Below are positions 45,619-56,954 of a DNA stretch of 64,000 nucleotides, piece by piece. The notes under the pieces were generated by a model. The model searched no databases and was not told where the DNA came from. It was given only the letters and a program-made list of their open reading frames with translations. Position 1 is the stretch's first letter. Each line of letters begins with the position of its first letter. Both the position numbers and the translations under genes were made by a program. Source of the DNA: Blepharisma stoltei (lineage: Eukaryota; Ciliophora; Heterotrichea; Heterotrichida; Blepharismidae); assembly GCA_914767885.1 (NCBI GenBank), contig CAJZBQ010000030.1, positions 558,001 through 622,000 of the forward strand, read 5' to 3'.

Positions 45619-48102
45619 CTATTTTTTCTTTTCTTTTCCATTGAGTTTTTGTTTCAGCTTGTGCAACTCTAATTCAAGCTCATTGTTTTGGTTAAGAGTT
45701 ATCCCAAATCTTTCATTGACTTTATAAAGCTCAACTTCCATAGCTGTAAACTGTGAGGAGTATTCTCTTAACTGCTCCTGAGCTTCTCTGTATTTTTGTA
45801 AAATTGTCTCTTTCTCTATATCAGCATTGGCCCAGCTTAATTTCATATCAAGATGCTTTTTCTCCAAGCCTTTGTGCTCTTCTTCAAGCTGGCTTAGTTT
45901 AGCTTTTAAGCTGTTATTTTCTAGCTGCACTAATTGCAAGCTTTGCTTACAATTTTCTTCCATTATTTTAAGCTCTAAACTGCTAGTGTTTTTCTCTTCT
46001 TTAACTGGGCCTTTATTACTCTCTACTTGTTGAGTTAAAATCTGGTTCTGTACAATTATTTTGCTTATTTGGTTTTCGAATTTTTCTGTATCAGCTTTTT
46101 TGCCGATTTCTAATATTTCGATTTCTTTTTCAAGGACCTCAATAGTCCCTTGCAGCTCATTTTTTTCTTTATTAAATGCTAACTCTTGACTCTGCAGTCT
46201 TTTTTCAAGCTCATTAATTTGCTCTTGCAAAATAATATTTGCAGGATCAGAAAACTCAGTAATCGTAGCTCTTTTTATCTGTTCTCTCAAAGTATAATTT
46301 TCATTTTCTATAACTTCTTTATTCGAGTATATTTCTGCAAGCTCTTTTTCTTTGTCTTTAAGCGACGCTTTAAGCTTTTCTATGATTTTATCTTTATTAG
46401 CCAGCTGCTCAGCTAAATTTTGCATTCCTGCATTTTCAGTTTCTGTGATTTTTATTTTTAATTTTCCTTGATACTCATATAGCATTTGTTCAAGTTCTTC
46501 TTTTTTGGCTTTCATTTCTTGGAAATTGCTTGTCATTCTTTTTAGCTTTAGATCAGCGTCGTTGCTCATCATAGTTGTTCTTCTTTCCATCAGTTTTTTA
46601 TTCTGGCCTTCTTCCTCAAGCTTATCAACAAGTGTTATATTTTCATCTTTTAATTTTTGAATTTCGTTTTCAAGCTCATGAATTTGTTCTCTATGCCTTT
46701 CTTCAATTGTTAGTTTTTCTGTTTTGCTGCCTTGGAGTTGATAAGCGAGCTCAGACTGTTTTGATAGGGCGTCTTCTTTTTCTTGCTCCATAGATTTCAG
46801 CTGCCTTTTGAGATCGTTTATGTAAAGCTCTGTATTTTTTTTATAGTTTGCAAAAACGTTTTCCTCATTTCCTCTTGAACTCATATTGTCACGAGTTTCT
46901 GCTATAGCTTGTCTGAGATGCAAAATGTCTGCTTTTTGCTGCTCTATTATTTCTTTTAAATTTTCATTGCTGGTACGTAAGCTAGTAATTTCGTATTTAG
47001 CTAGGTCTAGCTGTTTTTGCAATTTAAGACTGTTATCTTGTGATTCTTTTAAGCACTCCTTTAAGCTTGAAAATTCGCTTTTTAATTTTTCTTTATTATC
47101 TGTGCTTTCAACACTTCTTCTTTCAATTTCCTTTAAATCTGCTAATAAATTTTGGTTAGTTGCTTTCAAATTTAATATTTTTTCGTCTCTTCTTGCAATT
47201 TTCCTATTAAATTTTTCATTTTTTGATTTTAATGATTCTAGCTCTGCATCTAGCCCTTTGATATGCTCAATTAAATTTTCTCTCTCTTTTATAGCTTTTT
47301 CTGATACAATGCCTAGCTGGATTTTTAGCTCATCTTTTTCATTCCTAATGCTGGTGTTTTCTTTTTCTAATATAGAGTTTTTGGCTTTAAGTTCTGTGAT
47401 TTTTAAGCTGTCTTCTTCTGATTTTTCGTTTTCAACTCTGATTTTATAGGTTGGCAAAGCTTCTGGCAGCTTAAGCCCTTGCGATTTCATTAAAGGTGGC
47501 TTTCCATGGCTTCCTGGAATAATTTTAGGGGCGAGTGCTTCTTGTTCTTCAGCAACATCGTCTTCTGAAAACAGCTGTCCTTTATAATCACCTTCAGTTC
47601 CCATACTAATCCCTGAAAACCCTGAAGCTTCACTTGCATTATCTGTAAATGCTGAGTCTCCTAAAGGCTGAGCTTTTATTGAAATACAAATTTTTGAGCT
47701 TCTGTCTGGGCATGATTCTAAAGTAAAATAATGATGGTCTAAAGGCGTATTATGAAATTCAGAAATATTAAGCTCTAAGGATCCAACCTTTTTCATACCA
47801 TTATCTCCAATAATGGCTTGGACTGATAGAACAGCTTTTTTATTTTTAAATCTGCCAGATTTCTCTTGATAAAGAGTGTTTATCATTGTCAGCGTTTCCT
47901 CGATTTCGACTGTTCCAGATGCAGGAGAGAGAGCGTGCTTGTTTTTGGTTTCAGCACGTTTTTTCCCTAATTATTGTTTACTTCGCTTTCAAACTATGTT
48001 GATGCGGACTGGCTGAGTGAGGTGAAGCTGCAGAGAGTGGATGGTGATATCAAAGGAAAACGCTTGCTTGGTCGTGCCTATTCTTCCTAAAAGCTTAGAC
48101 AT
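45619..48102 (-). CDS. NT-C2 domain plus long coiled coil, 822 aa
   Basis: ATG 48102 opens an NT-C2-type domain (FDITIHSLQLHLTQPVRINIVWKR, then TVEIEETLTMINTLYQ, KKAVLSVQAIIG and VGSLELNISEF), interrupted by a 15-nt intron at 47967-47981 (GTAAACAATAATTAG). A linker follows, then about 600 residues of coiled coil to TAA at 45619. NT-C2 proteins of the EEIG/FAM102 type bind membranes and organise cytoskeleton or organelle contacts. One Trp (IVW) is TGA. The next gene to the left is convergent. Confidence 0.82.
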
Positions 48103-48252
48103 TTCAAATAAAATTTTAATTACTACATAATACAGAGATAGGACAGAAAAATTTGCGATCGAAAATTTATTTTTTTAATGATAAATTGTGATAATTCTTG
48201 TGAGATTTTAATTTTTAGTATTTAAAACTGAAATTATTTAGTATATTGGCAA

Positions 48253-51200
48253 TTATTCAACAATAGATGTGATGAAATTAATGAACCTGCTCGCATAAGC
48301 TGACGGTGGGACACAAGAAATTTGGTCCGCTCCATATAGCCCACCTTTGATCATATGTTCAAGTTTCTTTCTAGCACTATAAAATGTTAGAATATCAATA
48401 ATTCCAAGAAAATATAGTTCTTGCCTATCAAATGAAACAGTTCCCCCATTATCTTTTTCCACAAGCGGTGCATTTTCTGTCCTAGGTATAGTTTCATCCC
48501 TTAAATGGTGAATTCCTACCAGTAAGCTATAGTCTATTATTTCCATATGCTCAAAAAATTCACAGTCAAGGGTGACCTGCCTCAAAAACTCTTCTCTCAT
48601 CATAGACCCTAGCTTGATTTTCATCTGAGACCTCGTAAAATCCAAATCTTTTCTAGCAACTGTATAGTCTTCTTCAGGATTCGTTTCTCTTCCATAAGTC
48701 GATCCTTTTAAGTCATATCTCATATGAACTTCGTATCCACTGTAAAATACATTTGCCATGACAATGAAATATCTTTTAACGAACTGTTTTCTGTTTTTAT
48801 ACATTATTTTGTGAAATCCAAAAAAACGAGGAATAAGAGTGTTGGGGTTGTCTATAAGATGTCGATAATAATCTGGGAGGATTTTTTTTAGAAATACGTA
48901 TTCTTCCCGAGTCATGGTTTTAAGGACATATTTTCCATCATCACTAAAATAGAAAAAGCTGCCGCTTTTTCCTGTCGACATTAAGCCTATGAGTGAAGAA
49001 AATTCTTATCTTATCTTATGGAATTTATATCGCTTAACGTCCACTACGGGGTTACAACTCCAGGTTTATCACTCGCCTTTCGTCGCATCGGGCCCACCAG
49101 CCTGCTGGAGACAAACTCGCTTCGATCGCCAAGGTGCTTCTAGGGCAAATGTCCACGTCTTCGACGGCTCATGGATGAGCTACTTGCTTGTACATGGGTT
49201 GCTTTTCCGAAAAACCCAAAAAATGGATTTTTTCTGGTCGGCTATCGGCAAAAAGGAAAAATGCAAAGCCTGGGACGTAACGCCCAGTTTCACGCTAGGG
49301 AGTTGCCCGAATGGTCCAGAGGACTTTGCTGGGCTTCCCCTTTCCAACCCTGCACCTTCCTTCCCCACGAGGAAAAATCCACCCCTGAGAATAGACTAGG
49401 GCTAGGCTCTGAAAGCTACCAGAATTGCTTACCTAGCATTGCTGTCCATCTCTGAAATGGTAAAACCTTGCCGGATATAATTAAAATATGAGTCGAGGCT
49501 GCATGGCCGGGAGGCCATGCCTAGACGAAGACGCCATATTTTAATTATGAGTGAAGAAAATTCACTTTTTAAGAGGCTGCTCATGATTTTTTCAACACCT
49601 AATGATTTTATATAAGCATGAGCTTCCAGTCCATAAAATTTCCTGATTCTGTCAAAAATCAATGGGGCGTAGTCTCTAAATCTGCAAATGCTTCTTTGGG
49701 CATTAAGCTGACCAGGCAGCAAAGAATGCTTTCTAACTTCTTTGAAATCATCGTTTGTTGGAGGCCCTTCAGCTGTTGGGATTGTAGCTGCTGCTTTTAC
49801 AGTTTTTTGGATCCCTAACATCATATTCAAAATTAAATTCCAATCCTCATCACCCCATTGAACAAAAGTATTTTTCCTTTCAAGAATTGGCTTAGGCACA
49901 TTGGTTCTTGCACTTGATTTTTTCCTTATTCATGGTGACTTATCCTGAGCATTTTCTTCGACATCAACTCTTAAAGATTTCATTTTCTCTGAAAGGTCTC
50001 TTAGCATAGATAGCACAGCATTTTTGCCTGAATATTCAGGCTCTATATCCTCCTCTGCCTCTTTTTCTTCCTCTTCTTCCTTTTTGACTTTTTCTTCTTC
50101 ACTTAATTTGCGCATTCCCACCTTAAAGTTTTCTTTATCTCCTAAAAGCTGGCAATCTGATATAAAATGGGCATCATCCATGGTTTCATCAGCTAAAGAA
50201 AGCATGCTTTCTAACTCCCCCCCCCCTCCGTGAGCGAACAAAACCATTAGAAAAATCACCATTTTTTGACCAAAAACCCACCCTCCGTGAGCGAACAAAA
50301 ATTTTTTTAATATAGAAAAAAATTTTAATGGAAAAAAATTTTGATATATAAGTGATAATTAGTATAATGAAATCTAGAGCTAATTCTGTTTAATTTTAAA
50401 CAAATTGCGTTTTAAAACATAAATTTTGCAAATTAAATTAATATTTGCTTCCCAATTTTTGCAAATTAGGATTTTTTAAATTTCGAAAAAAATATTTTTT
50501 ATAAAATTTATATATAAATTTTTTTTAAAAAAAAAAATTAACCCCCCTCCGTGAGTGAACAAAATTTTTTTGTTCGCTCACGGAGGGGGGGGGGGGGAGT
50601 AAGTCAACTTCATCAATATCAATAGGTATTTCTGAAGTCCTGATATAGCTTGGCTCTTCCTCTTCTCTTTCTATAGGTAGCGGAGGCTCTGAAGCTTTAA
50701 AAGACTGCCCACCCAATGACGGCAACGAAAGAGGTGATATTTGTGGAAATGGTGGAGGCTTCACCTGCGCTGCTGGCTCTTGTTCAACTTTATTTCCAAG
50801 TAGCAGCTCAATGCAGCTTGCTAATTGTTTTTCAACCGTTTCAAGTCTTTGTACAAATGGGTTTTTTTCTTGTATTTCTGGAACGACCTCTTCATTAAAC
50901 TTCTCAGCTACCCCTCGATTCACAAAGTCAAACCACTCAAAAAGTTCTTTATTATTTTTCATGCTGAGCTTGTATTCTTCAAAATCAATAACCCCATCTT
51001 TCTTAAAGTCAAGTAAATCGAAGTATTTTCTGATCCCATCCTCACTAGCATTTACCTCACTCCCAGTAAGGGCATTGTACATTTTTCAAACACTGATGAG
51101 CCAAGAGGCAAAATCGTCATATGTGATTTCGTCACGGTCCCGCTTTTTTACAAGTTTAAAAGACTGATAAGCTTTTTCATCTGGAGTGCCATGCATAAGG

Positions 51201-51484
51201 ACATCCATATAATCAAGGAATTCTTCAAAGGTGACGCGGCCTGTGTTCTTTTTGTCCATCACCTTAAAGATACGGTCAGCAATCATCCTTGTAGACTGCA
51301 AGCCTAAAAGGCCCATGTTTTCTCGAAAAGCTTGGATTGTAAAGGAGTCGCCTTGGGCCATTCTGTTAAACCTTTGCTCATTTAACTGCAATTCTTGATT
51401 AGAAAGCCTGTATTTTTGAGAAAGTAAGTAAATATCAGCCTTTTTAAACATAGGAAGCTTTTTCTTCTTTGTGCAGCATAGCAT
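48253..51484 (-). CDS. EF-hand / phosphatidylinositol-4-phosphate 5-kinase fusion, 761 aa
   Basis: From ATG 51484 (MLCCTKKKK), residues ~20-220 resemble a neuronal-calcium-sensor EF-hand protein (RIFKVMDKKNTGRVTFEEFLDYM, DLLDFKKDGVIDFEEYKL). A Pro/Glu-rich linker is cut by a MITE (50212-50599). The C-terminal half is a PIP kinase: YIKSLGVEKIMSSLLKSEFS, SGKSGSFFYFSDDGKYVLKTM, RYDLKGSTYGRE with the catalytic Asp-Leu-Lys-Gly-Ser, and IIDYSLLVGIHHL. A SINE-like element (49006-49563) splits the kinase domain. The MITE and SINE removals give 762 codons exactly. Such Ca2+-sensor/PIP5K fusions are known from apicomplexans. Expected role: Ca2+-regulated PI(4,5)P2 synthesis at membranes. Confidence 0.88.
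49006..49563 (-). mobile_element. SINE-like retroposon, subfamily G, in the PIP5K domain
   Basis: 558 bp flanked by the 18-bp repeat TATGAGTGAAGAAAATTC (48988-49005, 49546-49563). Oriented right to left: 5' end AAAATATGGCGTCTTCG, tail (GATAA)n. Related to the copy at 57139. Removal gives K-S-E-F-S-S-L-I-G-L-M-S. Confidence 0.9.
50212..50599 (-). mobile_element. MITE-type IES, well-conserved CCGTGAGCGAACA copy
   Basis: 388 bp, TAA at both ends (50212-50214, 50600-50602), with long C/G runs in the ends and the hairpin end on the right. Removal gives D-E-V-D-L-E-S-M-L. A good reference copy for the family. Confidence 0.92.
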
Positions 51485-51525
51485 TTTATTATAAATAAGT
51501 TATAAATTTTAATCGTTTTAAATAA

Positions 51526-54500
51526 TTAAAAATTTTTAGCGCTTTCAAGCTCTCGTAAGCGAGCTCGGCTCTGCATGAGTAAACTGACCCTAGTGTTTAA
51601 ATCTTGCTTTGGAGAAGTTGTGCTGATAATTTTTGTTGGCATTGTGTTTCCACCTCTAAGAGGTGATAAAGTGCTTCTTGCTGGTGAATTTCCTCTTGTG
51701 TTTATAGGAGACTCTGCTTCTAAAGTTTCCAGTAGGATTGCGGCAGCATTTCCTAGCCTTTCTTGTTGCTCTGGAGAGGTCTTTTTATTTATAGGAGTTG
51801 ACAATCCAAAAGACTCATAAGGAGATGTAGAAACCATTATTGAAGGTTTGCTTATAAATGGAGATGCCTGAGTACTTCTTAGAGGTGTACTCAGCATTGA
51901 TAGCGTCCTTTCTTTATATTCCTTCGCCCTCAGTGATAGCTCTTTTTCTAGACTTTCAAATAAATGTCTATTTTTTGCTTCAAGTTCTGAGAGTTCACGC
52001 TGGAGATCTTTGTTATCATTTTGTAATTTATTGTGCTTTTCTTCCCATTCTTCACCTGTTTTTGTGGCAATTTCAATGACTTCAAGCTGCTCTGATATTT
52101 GCTGGCCTAGTTTTTCAATTTCGTATTTCATGTCGTTTATGCTTTGTTTGAGGTACCGGTTTTCTTGCTCGTAGGAAGCGATGCTTTCTTCTGTAAGAGA
52201 TTGGTTTTCTGATATAAATTGTTTGGCTTTGCCATGCTCATATGAAATATTGTCAAGATCAGCTTTTAGATCAAGGTTTTCTCTTGATTTTTTATCAAGC
52301 TCTGACTGTAAATTGAATTTTTCTTTAGTAAGCTGATCTATGAATAGCTTGAGATCTGAGCATTCTCTTTTTAGCCTTTCTAAATCTGATTTTAAATCTG
52401 AAAATTCTTTAGTTGTTTTGTCAGCAGAAAATGACCAAGTGTTCTTTTCAGATTCATATCTGTTTGCGACCTGTGATAATTTGGTAGAGGTATTGTCAAG
52501 TTGAGATTGGGCTTGTTTTAATAAATCGTCAGTCTTTCTTTTCTCCTCATATATATATTGAAGATTGTTTTCTATTTGGAGCCTTTTAGATCTCTCTTCA
52601 TCTATTGTTTGTTCTAGCTGCTTTCTTTTTATTTTTTCTTCTTCAAGCTGCTTTGCTAATTGAGTATTTCTGAAGCTTTCTTCACTAATTTGTCTTTCTA
52701 CTTGATTTCTTTTGAACATTTCGTCTTCAAACTGCTTAGATGTTTGGTTTCTTTTGAAGTTTTCTTCATCAATTTGCCGCTGTAGATTGATTATTCGGAA
52801 TTTATTTTCTTCAATAATTTGCTCCATGTGGGCTCTCTTAGCTTTTTCATCTTCTGCTATCCTTTGAAACTGATCTCTTTTATATCTTTCTTCATTAATT
52901 TGACTTATGTAGCCTTCTTTTTCTTTGTTATGCTGCATTTTTAAGCCTTCAATCGAATTTTTAATACTTATATTTTCATCAGCAAGACTTTGCTTTTGGA
53001 ATTCAAGCTCTTTGTTTTTCGAAATCGAGTAGTCTAAGTCGTCTCTCATTCTCATCAATTGATTTCCGTATTCTTGAACTTTCACTTCTAACCTTTCTTT
53101 ATGGTTTAGCTCTGTATTCAGCTTATCTGAAAGCCTTTCAATTTCAATATTGGCATCTTGGGTATTTATTTCAAGTTGCCTATTTCGATTTGCTAGTTTT
53201 TCAAATTCTGAGTCTTTATATTCATTTGCTTTAATCTGCGAAATCTGTTGAGACTCAAATGATTGGATTTCTCTTGCTAGCACTTTATTTCTTGCTTGAA
53301 CCTGCTCAAGATCCCCTTTTGCTTTATAAAATTTTTCTGTTACTTCTTGAAATTCTATTTCAAGCCTCTCATTTTTTGTGTGCTCGTCTCTAAAAGATAT
53401 CTCTAGCTTCTCCTTTTCTATTTTCGACTCCTGGTATTGTGATGATAACTGTTTAAGCTCATGCAGAAGCCGATCATTATCTTTGCATTTATTTTCAAGC
53501 TTATATTCAAGATCTTTAAGTTGTGCTTCTAATTTTCTTTGTTTTGCATTGAACTCAGATTCTACAGTTTTTATTAATTTTTCATTTCTCTTATTGTTGG
53601 ATTCGATTTCTATGTCATAATCTCTTTCTTTTATGCCAATTACTGGTGATCTTGATCTGTCAGGGGTTATGCGCTCTTGAGGAAACAAATGTGTGTCTGT
53701 TGATAAATTTTGCTGTTTTATGTTTCTTGTTATACTTATTCTGTCTTGCTTTAAGATTTCGGTTGTATCTTGATCGTACTGATTTTCAGACAATCCTTGT
53801 AAGGAATAAGGTGATACTGCTCTGTTTCGGTGAAGGTTTTCTTCAATAGAATTCCTGTTACCAAGCACACTTCTTGGCCGATTTATCAGATTTTGCCTTT
53901 CATCTTCTATCAAGGAAAACCTTGGCATGATTTCTTGGTTTCTTTCGTTGGTAATATCAAAAGATCTTGGATTTCTAGTTAAGGAGACATCGCGCTTAAT
54001 TTCTCGATTCTCGATGTGTTGGGAAGGATCTTGCCACTTAAGAGGAGTTATTGCTCGTGATCTTGATGCTTTAATTTTGGTTGATCTATATGGTGAATTT
54101 ATGTCATTGCCAAGACTGATACAAAATCCACCGCCACATGCAATAAATCTGACTTGCTTGTCTTTTAATGCTAAAACGGGAGTCAAACTTGTCCTTGGCT
54201 CTGAGTCTCCAAGACCCAGCTCTCCATTAGTATACTAATCATATTAAATTTTAAGACTAAGATTAAGTAAACCGTTTGTCTTAGAAGCCAGGGATTTCCA
54301 CCCCCAAATGCTCATCGTCTCTGAGGGACCCTGACAGACACCCTTTCTCGCCGCCGTAGACAAGAGATTCGCACATAACATGTTGACTTCCATGACTTCT
54401 GAGCCTATGGACATAACTGGGTCGAACTCCCAGTTTCTCATTAGACAGATGTCACCTCTTGAGCCTTCTCGGGGCTTTTACTGGTCGTGCCCTTTCAAAC

Positions 54501-55908
54501 GATGATCTCGGAGGCAGAACTCAAAGTCCTAGAGATCAGCTCCTAGGGCCTGAGAGTAAAACCTAGCCCGATATACAAAGGATTGCCGCCTATTTCTGCC
54601 CATCTCTTTTACACTGGAACATTGCCTGCTTGCCTTTGAAGAAAAAGGATCAGGAAGCTGTGTGGTCTGTCGGCACCATTTTTATGTATAAATCATATTA
54701 AATATTAGAAAAGATATTTTTGATGATAAAGAAGAACTAGTACAATCATAATGCCATTTAAAAAAATAATAAAACCTTATTAATTCAATCGGCTATATTA
54801 GTACCCCACACAAATAAATTATTTGCACAATCCAATGCAGCTCCAAAATTTCCTCCAATAGCTACATCTCTTATAGGCCCGCTGCTGCTATTAAATCTTT
54901 GTGGCAATAAATATTCTCCAAATGCTCCTGTTCCTCACACATATAAATTTCCTTTATCACTTAGCGCAGCTGAGTGTTGTCCTGCACTTACTTTTTCAAT
55001 ATAAATATTTTCAAAATATTTTATTTTTTCCGGCTTATTATAGCTTTTTTTATCACCTGTCCCCAGCTGTCCAAAAGAATTGCCACCCATTGCATAAGCA
55101 CTTCCACTGACTGTAATAAAAAGAGTATGATAAACTCCTGAAGCTGCGTATTTCGTAGCATGCCTTTGGTCGTGATTTTCCCTATATATTTCCTTGACAT
55201 TATTTAGTCGAAGCATTAATCTCTTCAGATATTTTGCCTAGCAAAACCATTATTTTTGACCTCTGCTAGAGGTTTATCCTTAAGGAAAAGATATGCAGCT
55301 GCGTACATGACATCTTCATTAGTTTGAATACAAACTGGCACTAATTCTTTTTCCCTTCTTCCAGTTCCTAACTGTCCAGCCTCACCAGCTCCACAAGTAA
55401 GCAATATTCTCCTATATCCATCATCTGCAACTAAAGCTGTGTGTCTTGATCCACAGCTTACCTGTACAATTTTTATATTCTCAGGAATATCCATTCTTAC
55501 AGGCAATCACTGAGTTTCATTACTTCCATTCCCAAGTGCTCCAAACTCTCCAACACCCCACGCAAACGCCAGCCCTTGTTCTGTCACCACTACAGTATGC
55601 CCCCATCCACATGATATTTTAGCAGCTTTATAATTCGTCAGCCTTTCGACCAGGCAAGGTGCTGAAGTCTGCCTCATTGCTTTATCTCCATTTCCAAGCC
55701 GTCCTTCACTATTGCTGCCCATACAATAAACATGCCCGGCTGCAGACACAAAAGCACTATGCTCTTCTCCACAAGAAATATCTTTTATTGTCACATTAAA
55801 GCTACAAAACCTTGGCACTGTGTAAGTTTTCCCATTAAGCTTTCCACCCAGCCCAAGCTGTCCAAAATGATCCACTCCCCACGCAAAAATTTCTGTATAT
55901 CCTTCCAT
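51526..55908 (-). CDS. RCC1 beta-propeller plus long coiled coil, ~1270 aa
   Basis: ATG 55908 starts RCC1 repeats (FAWGVDHFGQLGLGG, YCMGSNSEGRLGNGD, FAWGVGEFGALGNGS, YAMGGNSFGQLGTGD), the last ones running through LFVWGTN, the 571-bp IES (54228-54798) and GELGLGDSEPRTS. The remaining ~880 residues are coiled coil to the stop at 51526. One apparent missing base near 55218 (GATTAATG) breaks the frame between QNIWR and LMLRLNNV; with it the length is divisible by three. RCC1-coiled-coil proteins often act at centrosome, cilium or in GTPase regulation; the partner here is unknown. It diverges from CFAP20 at 41 bp. Confidence 0.78.
54228..54798 (-). mobile_element. TA-bounded IES containing a SINE, in the RCC1 domain
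   Basis: 571 bp between TA 54228-54229 and TA 54799-54800, both inside ACTAAT. Removal gives F-V-W-G-T-N-G-E-L-G-L-G. Most of it is the SINE at 54250. Confidence 0.82.
54250..54703 (-). mobile_element. SINE-like retroposon, subfamily A, nested in an IES
   Basis: 454 bp flanked by AATCATATTAAAT (54237-54249, 54691-54703). Right-to-left orientation, 5' end TACATAAAAATGGTGCCGACA, tail TTAATCTTAGTCTTA. Closely related to 24862-25325. Confidence 0.88.
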
Positions 55909-55949
55909 GTTTAACGTTTATTTTGAAAATTGTGTGTGAATGAATAAAA
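55909..55949. promoter_or_regulatory. 41-bp divergent intergenic region
   Basis: Lies between the RCC1 gene (-) and CFAP20 (+). If RCC1 is ciliary or basal-body associated, a shared promoter would couple it with CFAP20; this is inference. Confidence 0.4.
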
Positions 55950-56595
55950 ATGTTTAAGAATACATTTCAGTCAGGGTTTCTCTCAATCTTATACAGCATC
56001 GGGAGCAAGCCTTTGCAGATTTGGGATAAAAGTGTAAGGAACGGACACATAAAGCGTATAACTGATCAAGATATTCAAAGCTCGGTGCTGGAAATCATGG
56101 GAACCAATGTAAGCACAACTTATATAACGTGTCCGGCAGACCCAAACAGCACGTTAGGAATTAAGCTGCCGTTTTTGGTTATGATCATAAAGAATTTGAA
56201 GAAATATTTCACGTTTGAGGTGCAGGTGCTGGATGATTGGTTTTTATAATAAATTTATTATAAAATTAATAGCCTTTTTATTAGTAAATACCTATAACTG
56301 GATGATAAAAAATATAAGGAGACGGTTTCGCGCTTCAAATTACCAGAGCACGACAAGGGTAAAGCCTTTCATATGCACAATGCCTATGAGACTTGATGAA
56401 GGTTGGAACCAAATACAATTTAACCTTTCTGACTTTACGAGAAGAGCATATGGGACGAATTACATTGAGACACTCAGGGTACAAATACATGCCAATTGTA
56501 GGATGAGAAGAATCTATTTCTCGGATAGACTGTACTCAGAAGAAGAGCTACCACCTGAATTCAAGCTATTCTTGCCACTTCAAAAACAACAATAG
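55950..56595 (+). CDS. CFAP20: CFAP20 / BUG22 ciliary protein
   Basis: Near-identical in pattern to the highly conserved CFAP20: [40 protein letters not shown], then [20 protein letters not shown] and [20 protein letters not shown] short IES interrupts it at Val-Leu-Asp-Asp. The TA-bounded cut (56245-56305) gives 194 residues in frame but leaves Trp-Phe-Leu between DD and KN, which other CFAP20 proteins lack. Known role: inner-junction protein of ciliary doublet microtubules, also needed for tubulin modification and ciliary beating. The gene shares a 41-bp divergent region with the RCC1 gene. Confidence 0.95.
56245..56305 (+). mobile_element. Short IES in CFAP20 with a 9-bp direct repeat nearby
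   Basis: TA-bounded removal of 61 bp keeps the frame. The 9-bp repeat CTGGATGAT flanks a slightly larger segment (56229-56237, 56298-56306; 69 bp) and lacks TA. Cutting at that repeat would restore the conserved D-D-K-N but only if the following run of six A were five. Confidence 0.7.
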
Positions 56596-56954
56596 TTAGA
56601 TAATCCGAAATTTAAGGTAAGCTCATTTTTTCTTAATTTTTGGCTTTAAGATTTAAAATTGGGATATTTATATAGAATGTCTATGATTTAGCAATATTTA
56701 CAGTTTTATAAAGCAAAAAGCGTTATAATGCTTCTATAAAAACATTCAAAATTCAATTTTTGCCGACTAATCATCAAATTTATATTTTCATTTGGCAAAT
56801 ATCCGTCAGCTTTACTATATGGTAAGAACTATTGTATATTTAAATTAATTATAAAATTCTCATAATTTCATTGCTTTTAGATAAGAAAAACAATTAGCGA
56901 GAAAGTATACTTCAAGTTGAATTCGAAGTGTAAATACTTTATAAAACGACTAAT
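56596..56954. other. AT-rich intergenic region
   Basis: 359 bp between CFAP20 and the DHHC gene; AT-rich, no feature recognised. Confidence 0.45.

Noticed and set aside
49171..49455. Frames of 94 and 136 residues in the PIP5K locus
   Set aside because: Inside the SINE-like element flanked by the 18-bp duplication; removing it restores the kinase.
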